From assembly GCA_021201475.1 (NCBI GenBank), contig JAJQEV010000010.1, positions 49,695 to 113,694 on the forward strand: a stretch of DNA of 64,000 bases, read 5' to 3'. The notes beneath the pieces were generated by a model. That model had not been told where the DNA came from, did no database searches, and was given only the letters and a program-made list of their open reading frames with translations. This document shows positions 16,119 to 25,870 of this stretch, one piece after another (the stretch's first letter is position 1; the number at the start of each line of letters is the position of its first letter). The DNA comes from Clostridiales bacterium. GTDB lineage: Bacteria; Bacillota; Clostridia; Oscillospirales; Oscillospiraceae. Position numbers and translations under genes: made by a program.

Positions 16119-18782
16119 ATGAAACTGATGGCCATTGACGGCAACTCCATTGTGAACCGCGCCTTTTACGGGGTGAAGCTGCTCTCCACCCAGGACGGGC
16201 GGTATACCAACGCTATTTACGGCTTCCTGACGATCCTGTTGAAGCTGCTGGACGAGGAGCAGCCGGAGGGGCTGTGCGTCACCTTTGACCGGAAGGCCCC
16301 CACCTTCCGCCATACGGCCTATGAGGGATACAAGGCCAACCGCCACCCCATGCCGGAGGAGTTGGCCCAGCAGATGCCGGTGCTGAAAGAGGTGCTGGCG
16401 GCCATGAACATCCCCATGTACGAGTTGGACGGCTGGGAGGCGGACGACCTGCTGGGCACCATCTCCCGCAGGTGCGAGGACGCGGGGTGGGACTGCGTTA
16501 TCTCCACCGGCGACAAGGACTCCCTCCAGCTGGTGACAGACCACACCACGGTGAAGCTGGTCACCTCCCGCATGGGCCAGACCAACACCGTCAACATGAC
16601 GCCGGAGGTGTTCCGGGCGCAGTACGGCTTTGACCCCATCTATATGATAGATCTGAAAGCCCTGATGGGGGACTCCTCGGACAACTACCCCGGCGTCAAG
16701 GGCATTGGGGAAAAGACCGCCATGGGGCTGGTGCAGCAGTACGGCAGCGTGGAGGAACTCTACGCCCGCTTTGACGAGATACCGCTGAAGCCCGCCCAGC
16801 GCAGACGGCTGGACGAGGGCCGGGACGACGCGAAATTGAGCTATGACCTGGCTACCATCCGCACCGACGCCCCCATTGATTTCTCGCCGGAGCAGGCGAA
16901 GCGCCGCAGCTATGATAATGACAGGCTCTACGCCCTGTTTTTGGATTTGGAATTCTCCAAGCTGACCCGCCGATTTGGCTTGACCCCGCCGGAGGCGTCC
17001 CCGGTGCAGGCCCAGGAGGAGCCGGAGGTTCACACGGAGGTGGTGGAGATACTGACGGAGGAGCAGTTCCAGGCCGTCCTCCCCAAGTGGCAGGCAGCGG
17101 ACTATGTGGTGGTGCTGCCCCAGGACGATTTGGAGGCCGTGACCGTCAGCATGGAGGACAGCGAGGGCCAATCTTGGCTGTACGACATCCGCTGGAGCCG
17201 CTATCAGGGGGACTACAACGCCCTGCTCCGGGCGCTGTTCTCCAAAGAGGTGCGGAAGGCGGCCCACTGCGTCAAGGAGCTGTGCAATCAACTGCTGGGG
17301 CAGAGGCTGCCGACGGAGGGCTTCGTCTTTGACACGGCGCTGGGGGCCTACCTGCTGGAGCCCACAGCGGGGAGCTACGACTTGCACCGCCTGGCCATGA
17401 CCTATTTTAAGCGTGATATGGAGTCCGGCGCACAGAAGAAGGCCAACGACGGCTTCCAGACGCTGTCCGACGACCTGAAGGAGCAGACCGCCCGGTATGA
17501 GGACAACGCCCTCATCGCTGCCCTCTGCCGGACGGAGAGGGAGAAACTGGATGAGTACGGCCTGACGAGTGTGCTGACCGATATCGAGCTGCCCCTTTGC
17601 CCAGTGCTGGCGGAGATGGAGCGGGCCGGTGTGCTGGTGGACAGGCAGGCGCTGGTCACCTTTGGGGAGATGCTGCAAACCGGCATCGCGGCCGCCCAGG
17701 CGTCCATCTACAGCTACGCCGGGGAGGAGTTCAACATCAACTCCACCCAGCAGCTGGGGCATATCCTGTTTGACAAACTCCAGCTTCCCGCCTATAAAAA
17801 GACGAAGCGAGGCTACTCCACCTCCGCCGAGGTGCTGGAGAAGCTGCAAGGCCATCACCCCATCATCGGGGAGATTCTGGAATACCGCCAGCTGGCCAAG
17901 CTGAAATCCACCTATGTGGACGGGCTGACCAAGGTCATCGAGCCGGACGGACGCATCCGCACCTCCTTCCAGAACACCGTCACTGCCACAGGGAGGCTGT
18001 CCTCCGTGGAGCCGAATTTGCAGAACATCCCCGTCCGTACCCCTCTGGGGGCAGAGATGCGGAAGATGTTCATCGCCGCCCCCGGCAATGTGCTGGTGGA
18101 TGCGGACTATTCCCAAATCGAACTGCGGCTGCTGGCCCACATCGCTGACGATCAGGCCATGCAGGAGGGCTTCAACAGCCTGGGGGTGGATATTCACACC
18201 GCCACCGCCGCCCAGGTGTTCGGCGTGCCGCTGGAGGACGTGACCCGGGAGATGCGCTCCGCCGCAAAGGCGGTGAACTTCGGCATCGTCTACGGCATCT
18301 CCGCCTACTCTCTGTCCCAGGACCTCCACGTCACCGTGGCGGAGGCCAAGGACTATATGGAGCGGTACTTCGCCACCTACTCCGGCGTCCGTGCCTACCA
18401 GAAGGCGGTGGTGGAGCAGGCCAAGGCGGACGGCTACGTCTCCACCCTGGCGGGACGGCGGCGCTGGCTGCCGGAGCTGAAAAGCAGCAACTTCAACCTC
18501 CGCTCCTTCGGGGAGCGGGTGGCGCTGAATATGCCCATCCAAGGCACGGCGGCGGACATCATCAAGCTGGCCATGATTCGGGTGCAGAACCGGCTAAAAG
18601 CAGAGGGCTTACAGGGCCGGCTGGTCTTGCAGGTGCATGACGAATTGATCGTGGAGTGCCCGGAGGCAGAGGGGGCGCAGGTGGCCCAACTGCTGGAGGA
18701 GGAGATGGAACAGGTCATCTCCCTGAAGGTGCCGCTGGTGGCCGAGGCCAAGGTGGGCCACAGCTGGGCGGACGCCCACTGA
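16119..18782 (+). CDS. polA: DNA polymerase I
   Basis: The product is 887 residues. Residues 1-290 form the 5'-3' exonuclease/FEN domain (LMAIDGNSIVNRAFYG, VTFDRKAPTFRH, STGDKDSLQL). The middle 3'-5' exonuclease-like domain lacks the classical DxE metal ligands, as in Bacillus PolA, so proofreading is probably absent. The polymerase domain carries motif A DADYSQIELRLLAH (near 660), motif B RSAAKAVNFGIVYGIS and motif C VHDE (near 838). It acts in Okazaki-fragment maturation and excision repair. TTGGAGG precedes the chosen ATG. Confidence 0.96.
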   Translation: MKLMAIDGNSIVNRAFYGVKLLSTQDGRYTNAIYGFLTILLKLLDEEQPEGLCVTFDRKAPTFRHTAYEGYKANRHPMPEELAQQMPVLKEVLAAMNIPMYELDGWEADDLLGTISRRCEDAGWDCVISTGDKDSLQLVTDHTTVKLVTSRMGQTNTVNMTPEVFRAQYGFDPIYMIDLKALMGDSSDNYPGVKGIGEKTAMGLVQQYGSVEELYARFDEIPLKPAQRRRLDEGRDDAKLSYDLATIRTDAPIDFSPEQAKRRSYDNDRLYALFLDLEFSKLTRRFGLTPPEASPVQAQEEPEVHTEVVEILTEEQFQAVLPKWQAADYVVVLPQDDLEAVTVSMEDSEGQSWLYDIRWSRYQGDYNALLRALFSKEVRKAAHCVKELCNQLLGQRLPTEGFVFDTALGAYLLEPTAGSYDLHRLAMTYFKRDMESGAQKKANDGFQTLSDDLKEQTARYEDNALIAALCRTEREKLDEYGLTSVLTDIELPLCPVLAEMERAGVLVDRQALVTFGEMLQTGIAAAQASIYSYAGEEFNINSTQQLGHILFDKLQLPAYKKTKRGYSTSAEVLEKLQGHHPIIGEILEYRQLAKLKSTYVDGLTKVIEPDGRIRTSFQNTVTATGRLSSVEPNLQNIPVRTPLGAEMRKMFIAAPGNVLVDADYSQIELRLLAHIADDQAMQEGFNSLGVDIHTATAAQVFGVPLEDVTREMRSAAKAVNFGIVYGISAYSLSQDLHVTVAEAKDYMERYFATYSGVRAYQKAVVEQAKADGYVSTLAGRRRWLPELKSSNFNLRSFGERVALNMPIQGTAADIIKLAMIRVQNRLKAEGLQGRLVLQVHDELIVECPEAEGAQVAQLLEEEMEQVISLKVPLVAEAKVGHSWADAH

Positions 18783-18812
18783 CCCATCACAGACAGAATG
18801 TGAGGAATCGCC

Positions 18813-19325
18813 ATGAATTTTGTACCATATAACGCCAGCATTGCCAAGCGGGAGCCGGTGGGCTACCGCCTGCTGCCTATGGATCGGGACACCGCAGAGC
18901 AGGTGGCTCAAATCGAGGCACAGAACTTCTCCCACCCCTGGACGCTGGAGATGCTGGAGGAGGAGCTGGAGAATCCTCTGTCCTCTTTCATCGTGGCCTA
19001 CGGCAGCAACGGCGTTGTGCTGGGCTACGCCGGGCTGACGGTGGTGGCCGGAGAGGGCTATATCAACAATATCGCCGTCCGGCAGGAGTACCGGAAGCAG
19101 GGGGTGGCCTCGGCGCTGCTGGGGGTGTTCCTGAAATTCGGCCGGGCACAGAACCTGTCCTTCCTGACGCTGGAGGTGCGTCCGTCCAATATCGCAGCCA
19201 AAAACCTCTATATGAAGCACGGCTTTGCCCAGGTGGGCCGCCGGAAGGACTACTATGACGACCCCAAGGAGGACGCCCTGATTATGACGCTGGACTTTCG
19301 GAAGGAAGGGGAGGAGCCGGTATGA
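18813..19325 (+). CDS. rimI: Ribosomal-protein-alanine N-acetyltransferase RimI
   Basis: The 170-residue GNAT protein has RimI features: a short N-terminal extension, EAQNFSHPWTLEMLEEEL, the acetyl-CoA loop RQEYRKQGVASALL, and LEVRPSNIAAKNLYMKHGF near the end. RimI acetylates the N-terminus of ribosomal protein S18. Its TGA overlaps the tsaD start (ATGA). The rimI-tsaD pairing is common in Firmicutes and strengthens both calls. Confidence 0.9.
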   Translation: MNFVPYNASIAKREPVGYRLLPMDRDTAEQVAQIEAQNFSHPWTLEMLEEELENPLSSFIVAYGSNGVVLGYAGLTVVAGEGYINNIAVRQEYRKQGVASALLGVFLKFGRAQNLSFLTLEVRPSNIAAKNLYMKHGFAQVGRRKDYYDDPKEDALIMTLDFRKEGEEPV

Positions 19326-20353
19326 TACTCCTGGCCGTGGAATCCTCCTGCGACGAGACTGCCGTAGCGGTGGTGGAGGATGGGCGCAAGGTGCTGTCTG
19401 ACGCCATCGCCTCCCAGGTGGATATGCACACGATTTACGGCGGCGTGGTGCCGGAGATTGCCTCCCGGAAGCACCTGGAGGCCATCTATCAGCTGGCAGA
19501 CCAGGCCCTCCGGGATGCAGGCGTCACCCGGCGGAACATCGACGCTGTGGCCTGCACCTACGCCCCCGGCCTCATTGGGGCGGTGCTGGTGGGGGTGAAC
19601 TTCGCCAAGAGCGCGGCCTACGGCCTGGGGGTGCCTCTGGTGCCGGTACACCATGTCCGGGGGCATATCGCCGCCAATTACATCACCCACCCTGACCTGG
19701 AGCCGCCCTTCCTGTGCCTCTGTGTTTCCGGCGGCAACACCCTGCTGGTGGACGTGCAGGATTACACCAAAATGCGTCTCCTGGGCGCCACCCGGGACGA
19801 TGCGGCGGGAGAGTGCTTTGACAAGGTGGCGCGGGTGCTGGGCATCGGCTACCCCGGCGGCGGCCCCATGGATCGGCTGAGCCAGGGGGGCGACCCCAAG
19901 CGGTACCATCTGCCTCGCTCCAAGGTAGACGGTGCGCCGCTGGATATGTCCTTCTCCGGGCTGAAAACGGCGGCGCTGAACCTGATTCACAACGCACAAC
20001 AGAAGGGGGAGGATCTGACCCTGCCCGACTTCGCCGCCAGCTTCGCCGCTGCCATTGCGGACGAGTTAGTACCCCGGGCCATGCTGGCCTCGGAGCAGCT
20101 GGGCTACGGCAAGGTGGCCTGCGCCGGAGGGGTGGCCGCCAACTCCACCATCCGCGCCCGGCTGGTGGAGGCCTGCACCCAGCGGGGGGACAGGCTGTAC
20201 CTCCCCAGGCTGTCCCTCTGCGGGGACAACGGCGCCATGATCGGCTGCCAGGGCTACTATGAGTTTCTGGCGGGCCATATTGGAGACAGCAGCCTGAACG
20301 GCTACGCCAATCGGGACATCGGGCTGGACTGCCCGGCCCGCCGGAGCGTATAG
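19322..20353 (+). CDS. tsaD: tRNA N6-threonylcarbamoyladenosine transferase TsaD
   Basis: The 343-residue ASKHA-fold protein opens with ILLAVESSCDETAVAVVEDG, and has the metal-binding HHVRGHIAAN motif, CVSGGNT, and CAGGVAANSTIRARL. TsaD transfers the threonylcarbamoyl group to A37 of ANN-decoding tRNAs together with TsaB and TsaE, which are not in this window. Translation is coupled to rimI by the four-base overlap. Confidence 0.95.
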   Translation: MILLAVESSCDETAVAVVEDGRKVLSDAIASQVDMHTIYGGVVPEIASRKHLEAIYQLADQALRDAGVTRRNIDAVACTYAPGLIGAVLVGVNFAKSAAYGLGVPLVPVHHVRGHIAANYITHPDLEPPFLCLCVSGGNTLLVDVQDYTKMRLLGATRDDAAGECFDKVARVLGIGYPGGGPMDRLSQGGDPKRYHLPRSKVDGAPLDMSFSGLKTAALNLIHNAQQKGEDLTLPDFAASFAAAIADELVPRAMLASEQLGYGKVACAGGVAANSTIRARLVEACTQRGDRLYLPRLSLCGDNGAMIGCQGYYEFLAGHIGDSSLNGYANRDIGLDCPARRSV

Positions 20354-20407
20354 GAGCATTGCCCCCTCCGCCTGCCTGTATACACGCAAAAGCGCTTCCT
20401 GACAGGC

Positions 20408-20440
20408 AAAACATCCCGCCCAACAAGGTCGGGCGGGATG
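20408..20440 (-). terminator. Terminator between tsaD and the convergent unknown gene
   Basis: CATCCCGCCC AACAAGGT CGGGCGGGATG forms a 10-11 bp stem. On the minus strand it is followed by TGTTTTGCC, so it mainly serves the minus-strand gene. Confidence 0.7.
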
Positions 20441-20476
20441 AGTTGATATGCCAAGCGCCGTGGAGCATACGCCCCA

Positions 20477-21100
20477 TCACGCCTGTATCGTATCCTGAAA
20501 GTGAGGGTCATATTTGTCCAGCAGAACGGGGTCTGTCGTGACAAAAGAGCTTGTCGCAACGGATTGGATTGCCTTTTCACCCGGCTTGTAGCAGGCGTTG
20601 ATGTACATATACAGGCAAAACAGCAAGGCCGTAAGGCTGCTGTCCGCATCAGGCGCATAGATGCGGAAATGGAACAGGTCGTTGTAAACGGTTCGGTCTG
20701 ACTCTGCCAGGGCGATTTGTTCGCTGCCGCAATAGATCGGATGTTTGGTACGCTCTCCGGCAAGAGCCACCGCATAGCATTCCAGCGTCTGCCCGTTTTT
20801 CACCATCTGGTGAAAACTCCGGCTTTTGAACAGCCCGGTTTTTTCTTCGGTCTGATAGACAACGCCGGTTTCGACGCCGCCAGTGCTGATTTTGTAAGGG
20901 CGGAACGCCTTTGACCGGATAGTGCTGCTTTTCCCGTAGCGCAGCTCAAACGCTGTGTCATACAGGCTGCCGCAGATGACCGCTTCCCTGTGTCCGAACT
21001 TGCCTTCCACCTGGACGGCTCCCGCCTCCTGAGCGCTCCGCAGAATCGCGAACTCGGCGGAATACAATTCCTTGCGGCTCTGCCTTAACTCCAAAATCAT
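20477..21100 (-). CDS. Conserved-looking protein of unknown function
   Basis: The product is about 207 residues, and I do not recognise the family. It has no signal peptide. It looks like a mostly beta protein (VQVEGKFGHREAVICGSLYDTAFELRYG, TGVVYQTEEKTGLFKSRSFHQMV), with a hydrophobic stretch LTALLFCLYMYINACY near 150-165. The alternation of strands loosely recalls tubby/LURP-type barrels, but that is speculation. The ATG at 21100 has AAAGGAG upstream and is preferred over longer frames. It is transcribed alone, divergent from the XRE regulator. Confidence 0.5.
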   Translation of the reverse strand: MILELRQSRKELYSAEFAILRSAQEAGAVQVEGKFGHREAVICGSLYDTAFELRYGKSSTIRSKAFRPYKISTGGVETGVVYQTEEKTGLFKSRSFHQMVKNGQTLECYAVALAGERTKHPIYCGSEQIALAESDRTVYNDLFHFRIYAPDADSSLTALLFCLYMYINACYKPGEKAIQSVATSSFVTTDPVLLDKYDPHFQDTIQA

Positions 21101-21343
21101 CTTGCGGCTCCTTTCACTGGTAGAAAGGCGCATTGCGCACCCCATCCCGGCTTATCGTTCCGTTCAGACTTCATTGTACACCGTTCCCCTGAAAAATACA
21201 ACTCATTCAGACGGTTTGCGAACAAAACAGAAGGAACTTTTCCCCACCGCAACCGCCGGTTGACAAAGTGCAAGGCCGGTATGGTGGCGTCGCAACCGCC
21301 CCATCTGCTATCATAGCGCCATCAAATCAAGGAGGCGTTCAGT

Positions 21344-21988
21344 ATGAACCTGGCAGACAGAATCCAAACGTTACGGAAAGAAAAGGGTATTTCCCAGGAA
21401 GAATTGGCGGAGCAGGCGGGCGTGTCCCGGCAGGCCGTCTCGAAGTGGGAGAGCGGCCAGAGCACGCCGGAGCTGGAGAAACTCATCCTGCTCAGCGACT
21501 ACTTCGGCGTTACCACCGACTATCTCCTGAAAGGGACAGAGCCTGTCCCAGCCGCGCCGGAGCGTCGGGCGGACGGGAGGATTTTCACCGTTATCGCCAC
21601 GGCGTGTAACTTTGCGGGGCTGGTGCTGGCAATTTGCATCTGGGTGGCCTGGCAGACGGTGGCGGCGGTGGCCGTGGGCTTCCTGCTGATGGCCGTCGGC
21701 TGCGCCGTCTTTGCCGTGGGGCAGTATGTCGGGACACAGAAGCAGGATGCGCGGGAACTGTTCATGCTGCTGAACGTGTGGCCGCTGACGCTGATGCCGA
21801 TTTCCTGCGCATTCAACATGATAGACGGGGTGCTGGGAGGCTTTTATTGGCAGCTGATGCCGATTCCGGAGCTGAGCAATTCTCTCCTGAGCTACTGCCT
21901 GTGCTGGCTTGCGTACCTGGCCCTCTGCATCGGGACGGACGCCGTGGTGTGGGACAGGCGGAAGGCACGGCGCTCCCCAGAGAAATAG
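21344..21988 (+). CDS. XRE-family regulator with membrane domain
   Basis: The 214-residue protein has an HTH_3/XRE DNA-binding domain at residues 5-60 ([39 protein letters not shown]). About four transmembrane segments follow ([23 protein letters not shown] onward). Such membrane-tethered XRE proteins are common in Clostridia and are thought to sense envelope or small-molecule signals. AAGGAGG stands before the ATG. It lies 59 bases upstream of a MATE exporter, which it may control. Confidence 0.85.
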   Translation: MNLADRIQTLRKEKGISQEELAEQAGVSRQAVSKWESGQSTPELEKLILLSDYFGVTTDYLLKGTEPVPAAPERRADGRIFTVIATACNFAGLVLAICIWVAWQTVAAVAVGFLLMAVGCAVFAVGQYVGTQKQDARELFMLLNVWPLTLMPISCAFNMIDGVLGGFYWQLMPIPELSNSLLSYCLCWLAYLALCIGTDAVVWDRRKARRSPEK

Positions 21989-22047
21989 AACAGTATACTG
22001 ATATAACCGGATAGTATTTTGATATATTGGGGCGTGATGAGGAAACT

Positions 22048-23439
22048 ATGAAAGGCGATTTTACCCAGGGCAAGATGTGGCGGAATATCCTGGCCCAGGC
22101 GGTGCCGCTGACGGTGGCCCAGCTGGTGCAGGTACTCTACAACATCGTAGACCGAATCTACATCGGCCATCTGCCGGAGGGCGGCGAGCTGGCCCTCACC
22201 GGCATCGGCATTTCTGCCCCCATCGTCACCCTCATCAGCGCCTTCACCCTGTTGTTCGGCCAGGGCGGAGCGCCCCTCTGCGCCATCGCGGAGGGGGCGG
22301 GAAACCAGGAGCGGGCACAGCGCATCTTCGGCAACACCCTGTCCCTGCTGCTGGGGACTTCGGCGGTGGTGCTGGCTGTCTGCCTCGTCTTTGAGCGGCA
22401 GATTTTGTTCCTGTTCGGTGCCAGCGAGGAAACCTACGCCTACGCCCATCAGTACTTCTCCGTCTACATCCTGGGGACGGTGTGCGTCATGTTCAGCACC
22501 GGCATGAACGGCTTTATCAATTTGCAGGGCTATCCCAGGGTGGGGATGCTGACCACGGTGCTGGGTGCGGTCATCAACCTGGCGCTGGACCCGGTGTTCA
22601 TCTTCGGGCTGAACCTGGGCATCACCGGCGCGGCGACAGCTACGGTGCTGGCCCAGACGGTGTCCGCCCTGTGGGTGCTGCAATTTTTCCTGAGCAAAAG
22701 GTCACGGCTCCGCATCCGCCGGGCCGACCTGTCAGTGCAGCCCAAGATGGCCCGGGAAATTACCGCCCTGGGGCTGACCGGGTTTATGATGTCCGCCACC
22801 AACTCCCTGGTGCAGATCGTCTGCAATCAAATGCTGGGGGCCTACGGCGGCGACCTGTACATCAGCGTCATGACCGTTCTGAACTCCGTCCGGGAGCTGT
22901 TCACCCTGCCGGTGCAGGGGCTGACCTCCGGGGCGCAGCCGGTGTTGGGGTACAACTACGGTGCGAAGGATTACGGCCGGGTACGGCAGGGCATCGCTTT
23001 CATGGCGGCGCTGGGCTTCGCCTATACGCTGGTGGCCTGGCTGGTGATTCTGCTGCTGCCCCACACCTTTGTGGGGCTGTTCACCACGGACAGCGCCCTG
23101 CTGGACGCAGGGACGGAGGCCATCCGGGTCTACTTCTTCGCCTTCGTGTTCATGTCGCTGCAATTTTCCGCCCAGTCCACCTTCGTGGCCCTGGGGAAGA
23201 CCCGCTCCGCCGTGTTCTTCTCCATCTTCCGGAAGGTGATTCTGGTGGTGCCGCTGACGCTGCTGCTGCCCCGTTGGCTGGGGGTGTACGGGGTGTTTGT
23301 GGCGGAGCCCATCTCCAACGTCGTCGGCGGACTGGCCTCCTTTACCACCATGCTGGTCACGGTCTGGCGGCCACTGGGCCGCGCGCCGACGCCTTCTCTC
23401 GCGGAGAATCAAAAATCTGCCTTTGAGAACCCTTTGTGA
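22048..23439 (+). CDS. MATE family efflux transporter
   Basis: The product is about 463 residues with 12 predicted membrane segments. It begins KGDFTQGKMWRNILAQAVPLTVAQLVQVLYNIVDRIYIGHL, the typical MATE N-terminal block, with a second half-repeat near residue 240 (ALGLTGFMMSATNSLVQIVCNQML). MATE carriers export cationic drugs or metabolites using H+ or Na+. The ATG at 22048 (GATGAGGAAA upstream) is preferred over the TTG at 22027. It probably forms an operon with the XRE regulator. Confidence 0.88.
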   Translation: MKGDFTQGKMWRNILAQAVPLTVAQLVQVLYNIVDRIYIGHLPEGGELALTGIGISAPIVTLISAFTLLFGQGGAPLCAIAEGAGNQERAQRIFGNTLSLLLGTSAVVLAVCLVFERQILFLFGASEETYAYAHQYFSVYILGTVCVMFSTGMNGFINLQGYPRVGMLTTVLGAVINLALDPVFIFGLNLGITGAATATVLAQTVSALWVLQFFLSKRSRLRIRRADLSVQPKMAREITALGLTGFMMSATNSLVQIVCNQMLGAYGGDLYISVMTVLNSVRELFTLPVQGLTSGAQPVLGYNYGAKDYGRVRQGIAFMAALGFAYTLVAWLVILLLPHTFVGLFTTDSALLDAGTEAIRVYFFAFVFMSLQFSAQSTFVALGKTRSAVFFSIFRKVILVVPLTLLLPRWLGVYGVFVAEPISNVVGGLASFTTMLVTVWRPLGRAPTPSLAENQKSAFENPL

Positions 23440-23510
23440 ATCTTTTCAAAATTCAACTTGCATTTTGAAGGGAAAACGGCGGTTTAAACGAAGTTCAAAG
23501 AAATCAAAAA

Positions 23511-23547
23511 TGCAAGCTTGACAGGACGAGCTTGCATGGAGTATACT
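23511..23547 (+). promoter_or_regulatory. amt promoter with overlapping palindrome
   Basis: TTGACA (23518-23523), an 18-base spacer and TATACT (23542-23547) form a good promoter for the ammonium transporter gene. The inverted repeat GCAAGCT...AGCTTGC (about 23512-23536) brackets the -35 box, so it is a candidate operator rather than a terminator. Confidence 0.6.
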
Positions 23548-23703
23548 GTCACCATCAGAAAGACAAGGACGTCAGAACCCTCTGAATTGTCCCTGTCTTT
23601 CTCTTTTTTTGCGGGTTTCCGCACCGTTTGGCAGCCACATTGTTCCAGATACTGCGGGACAGTGTGTGCGAAGACAACGCTTTTCATGAAAGGGAGAGTA
23701 ATA

Positions 23704-25413
23704 ATGGATGCAGTATTTAATGTATGGTACCTGATTGGTGCCGCACTTGTGTTCTGGATGCAGGCCGGCTTCGCCATGGTGGAGGCAGGCTTCACCCGGG
23801 CCAAGAACTCCGGCAACATCATTATGAAGAACCTGATGGACTTCTGCATTGGCACCGTCGTGTTTATCCTGATCGGGTTCAGCCTGCTGCTGGGCGAGGA
23901 TGTGGCCGGCCTCATCGGCAAGCCGGGCTTTGACATCTTCACCGCCTACGAGGGGTTCAACTTCTCGGACTTTGTGTTCAACCTGGTATTCTGCGCCACC
24001 ACCGCCACCATCGTCTCCGGCGCTATGGCGGAGCGTACCAAGTTCCTGTCCTATTGCATTTACTCCGCAGTCATCTCCGCGCTGATTTACCCCATCGAGG
24101 CCCACTGGATCTGGGGCGGCGGCTGGCTGGCCCAGCTGGGCTTCCATGACTTCGCCGGTTCCTGCGCCATCCACATGGTAGGCGGCATTTCCGCCCTCAT
24201 CGGCGCAAAGATGCTTGGCCCCCGTATCGGCAAGTTCACCAAGCAGAAGGACGGCTCCATCAAGGTGGGCAGCTTCCCCGGACATAACCTGCCCATGGGC
24301 GCCCTGGGCGTGTTTATCCTTTGGCTGGGCTGGTACGGCTTCAACGGTGCTGCCGCCACCACGGTGGAGCAGCTGGGCTCCATCTTCCTGACCACTACGG
24401 TGGCCCCCGCTGTGGCAACGGTCACCTGCATGATTTTCACCTGGCTGAAATACGGCAAGCCCGATGTCTCCATGTGTCTGAACGCCTCTCTGGCCGGTCT
24501 GGTGGGCATCACCGCCCCCTGCGACGTCACCGACTGCCTGGGCGCGGCCATCATCGGCATCGTGTCCGGCCTGCTGGTATGCTTCGGCGTGTGGCTCCTG
24601 GACTACAAGTTCCGCATTGACGACCCCGTGGGCGCTGTGGCGGTTCACTGTCTGAACGGCATTTGGGGCACCATTGCGGTGGGCCTGTTTGCCACCACCT
24701 CCGCCCCCGGCAACGATACCCTGGTGGGCCTGTTCTACGGCGGCGGCTTCGGCCTGCTGGGCATTCAACTGCTGGGCGTGCTTTCCGTGGCAGCCTGGAC
24801 CTCTGTCGCCATTGCCCTGACCTTCTTCGTCATCAACAAGACTGTGGGCCTCCGCGTCTCCGCCGAGGAGGAAATCCAGGGTCTGGACTCCACCGAGCAT
24901 GGCCTGACCAGCGCCTATGCGGACTTCGCCCCCATGCCTCACTATTCCGGCAGCGGCCTGCCTGCTGCGGTCACCGGCGACGTGCCCGTGGAAACCGCCG
25001 TGCCTGTGGAGGTCGGCAGCCCCGCGCCGGCGACAGCCTCCGCCGACAGCGAGAAAATCACCAAGCTGGAGATTGTGGTCAAGCAGGAGCGGTTCGCCGC
25101 TTTGCGGGATGCCCTGATGGAGGCAGGCGTCACCGGCATGACGGTCACCAACGTCCTGGGGTGCGGCATCCAGAAGGGCCGCCCCGAGTACTACCGCGGC
25201 GTTGTGCATGAGGCCACCCTCCTGCCCCGGATGCAGGTGGAGGTGGTGGTCAGCACCATTCCGGTGGAGACCATTATCGAAACCGCCAAGAAGGTGCTGT
25301 ACACCGGCCACTACGGCGACGGCAAGATCTTCGTCTACGATGTGGAGAACGTAGTCAAGATCCGCACCGGCGAAGAAGGCACCGACGCCCTCCAGGATGA
25401 GGAGCAGTACTAA
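23704..25413 (+). CDS. amt: Ammonium transporter fused to a PII signalling domain
   Basis: The product is about 569 residues. Residues 1-400 form the 11-helix Amt channel (MQAGFAMVEAGFTRAKNS, HWIWGGGWLA, DFAGSCAIHMVGG, AVHCLNGIWGTIAVGLFA with pore His residues). After a Pro/Ala-rich linker (about 420-455), residues about 456-569 are a GlnB/GlnK-type PII domain: KLEIVVKQERFAALRDAL, T-loop GCGIQKGRPEYYRG containing the Tyr aligned with uridylylated Tyr51, and TGHYGDGKIFVYDVENVVKIRTGE. The fused PII probably gates the channel in response to ATP/ADP/2-oxoglutarate. No separate glnK is present nearby. The start at 23704 has AAAGGGAG upstream. Confidence 0.93.
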   Translation: MDAVFNVWYLIGAALVFWMQAGFAMVEAGFTRAKNSGNIIMKNLMDFCIGTVVFILIGFSLLLGEDVAGLIGKPGFDIFTAYEGFNFSDFVFNLVFCATTATIVSGAMAERTKFLSYCIYSAVISALIYPIEAHWIWGGGWLAQLGFHDFAGSCAIHMVGGISALIGAKMLGPRIGKFTKQKDGSIKVGSFPGHNLPMGALGVFILWLGWYGFNGAAATTVEQLGSIFLTTTVAPAVATVTCMIFTWLKYGKPDVSMCLNASLAGLVGITAPCDVTDCLGAAIIGIVSGLLVCFGVWLLDYKFRIDDPVGAVAVHCLNGIWGTIAVGLFATTSAPGNDTLVGLFYGGGFGLLGIQLLGVLSVAAWTSVAIALTFFVINKTVGLRVSAEEEIQGLDSTEHGLTSAYADFAPMPHYSGSGLPAAVTGDVPVETAVPVEVGSPAPATASADSEKITKLEIVVKQERFAALRDALMEAGVTGMTVTNVLGCGIQKGRPEYYRGVVHEATLLPRMQVEVVVSTIPVETIIETAKKVLYTGHYGDGKIFVYDVENVVKIRTGEEGTDALQDEEQY

Positions 25414-25465
25414 TTTCCTCCCCGCTGCCGAAGCAGCGCACAGCAAGACCCCTCAGCAAAAGAAT

Positions 25466-25499
25466 ACCGGACGAGCGGACGACCGTTCGTCCGGTTTCT
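25466..25499 (+). terminator. Terminator after amt
   Basis: ACCGGACGA...TCGTCCGGT forms a 9-bp stem followed by TTCTCTGT. It lies about 50 bases after the amt-PII stop codon. Confidence 0.6.
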
Positions 25500-25870
25500 C
25501 TGTCTGGTTCCGGTTCAGCGGGAGAAGCACCGGAACCGGGACCGCCAGCCGTCCAACAGGCCGCACGGCAGGCGGCCCAACAGCAGGCCACAAACCCCGG
25601 CCTGCCCCGCCTGCCCGGAGGCCGGAACGCCAGGGAACGCATCAGCGGTATCTTCCCGGACAGCTTCCGCATGAATGAGTTTGGCCTGACGCTGATCAAT
25701 TTCCTGATAGTCAGAGGGGATTTCCCTTCTGCGGAGCCGCTTGGCGCTGCGTGCCTGGAGCGCGCCACACGCTATCGTGGGCCCTGTTCAACGAACCTTG
25801 TCAAACCTTATTATGTTCTCCCTTAGCTTTTATCACAAACGCCCTGAATGACACCTCATACCTGCGCTGC
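25500..25870. other. Intergenic stretch with no assignable gene
   Basis: This gap between amt and the SDR gene contains no start-plus-ribosome-site gene. One plus-strand frame stays open for over 100 codons without a good start; its least biased part reads RISGIFPDSFRMNEFGLTL around 25630-25690, perhaps a remnant coding fragment. I see no recognisable family. Confidence 0.35.

Noticed and set aside
10785..18542. Very long open frames (over 800 codons) antisense to rimP-nusA, infB and polA
   Set aside because: They mirror GC-rich codon bias of the real genes, lack ribosome sites and family motifs, and their products are low-complexity His/Leu/Gly-rich.
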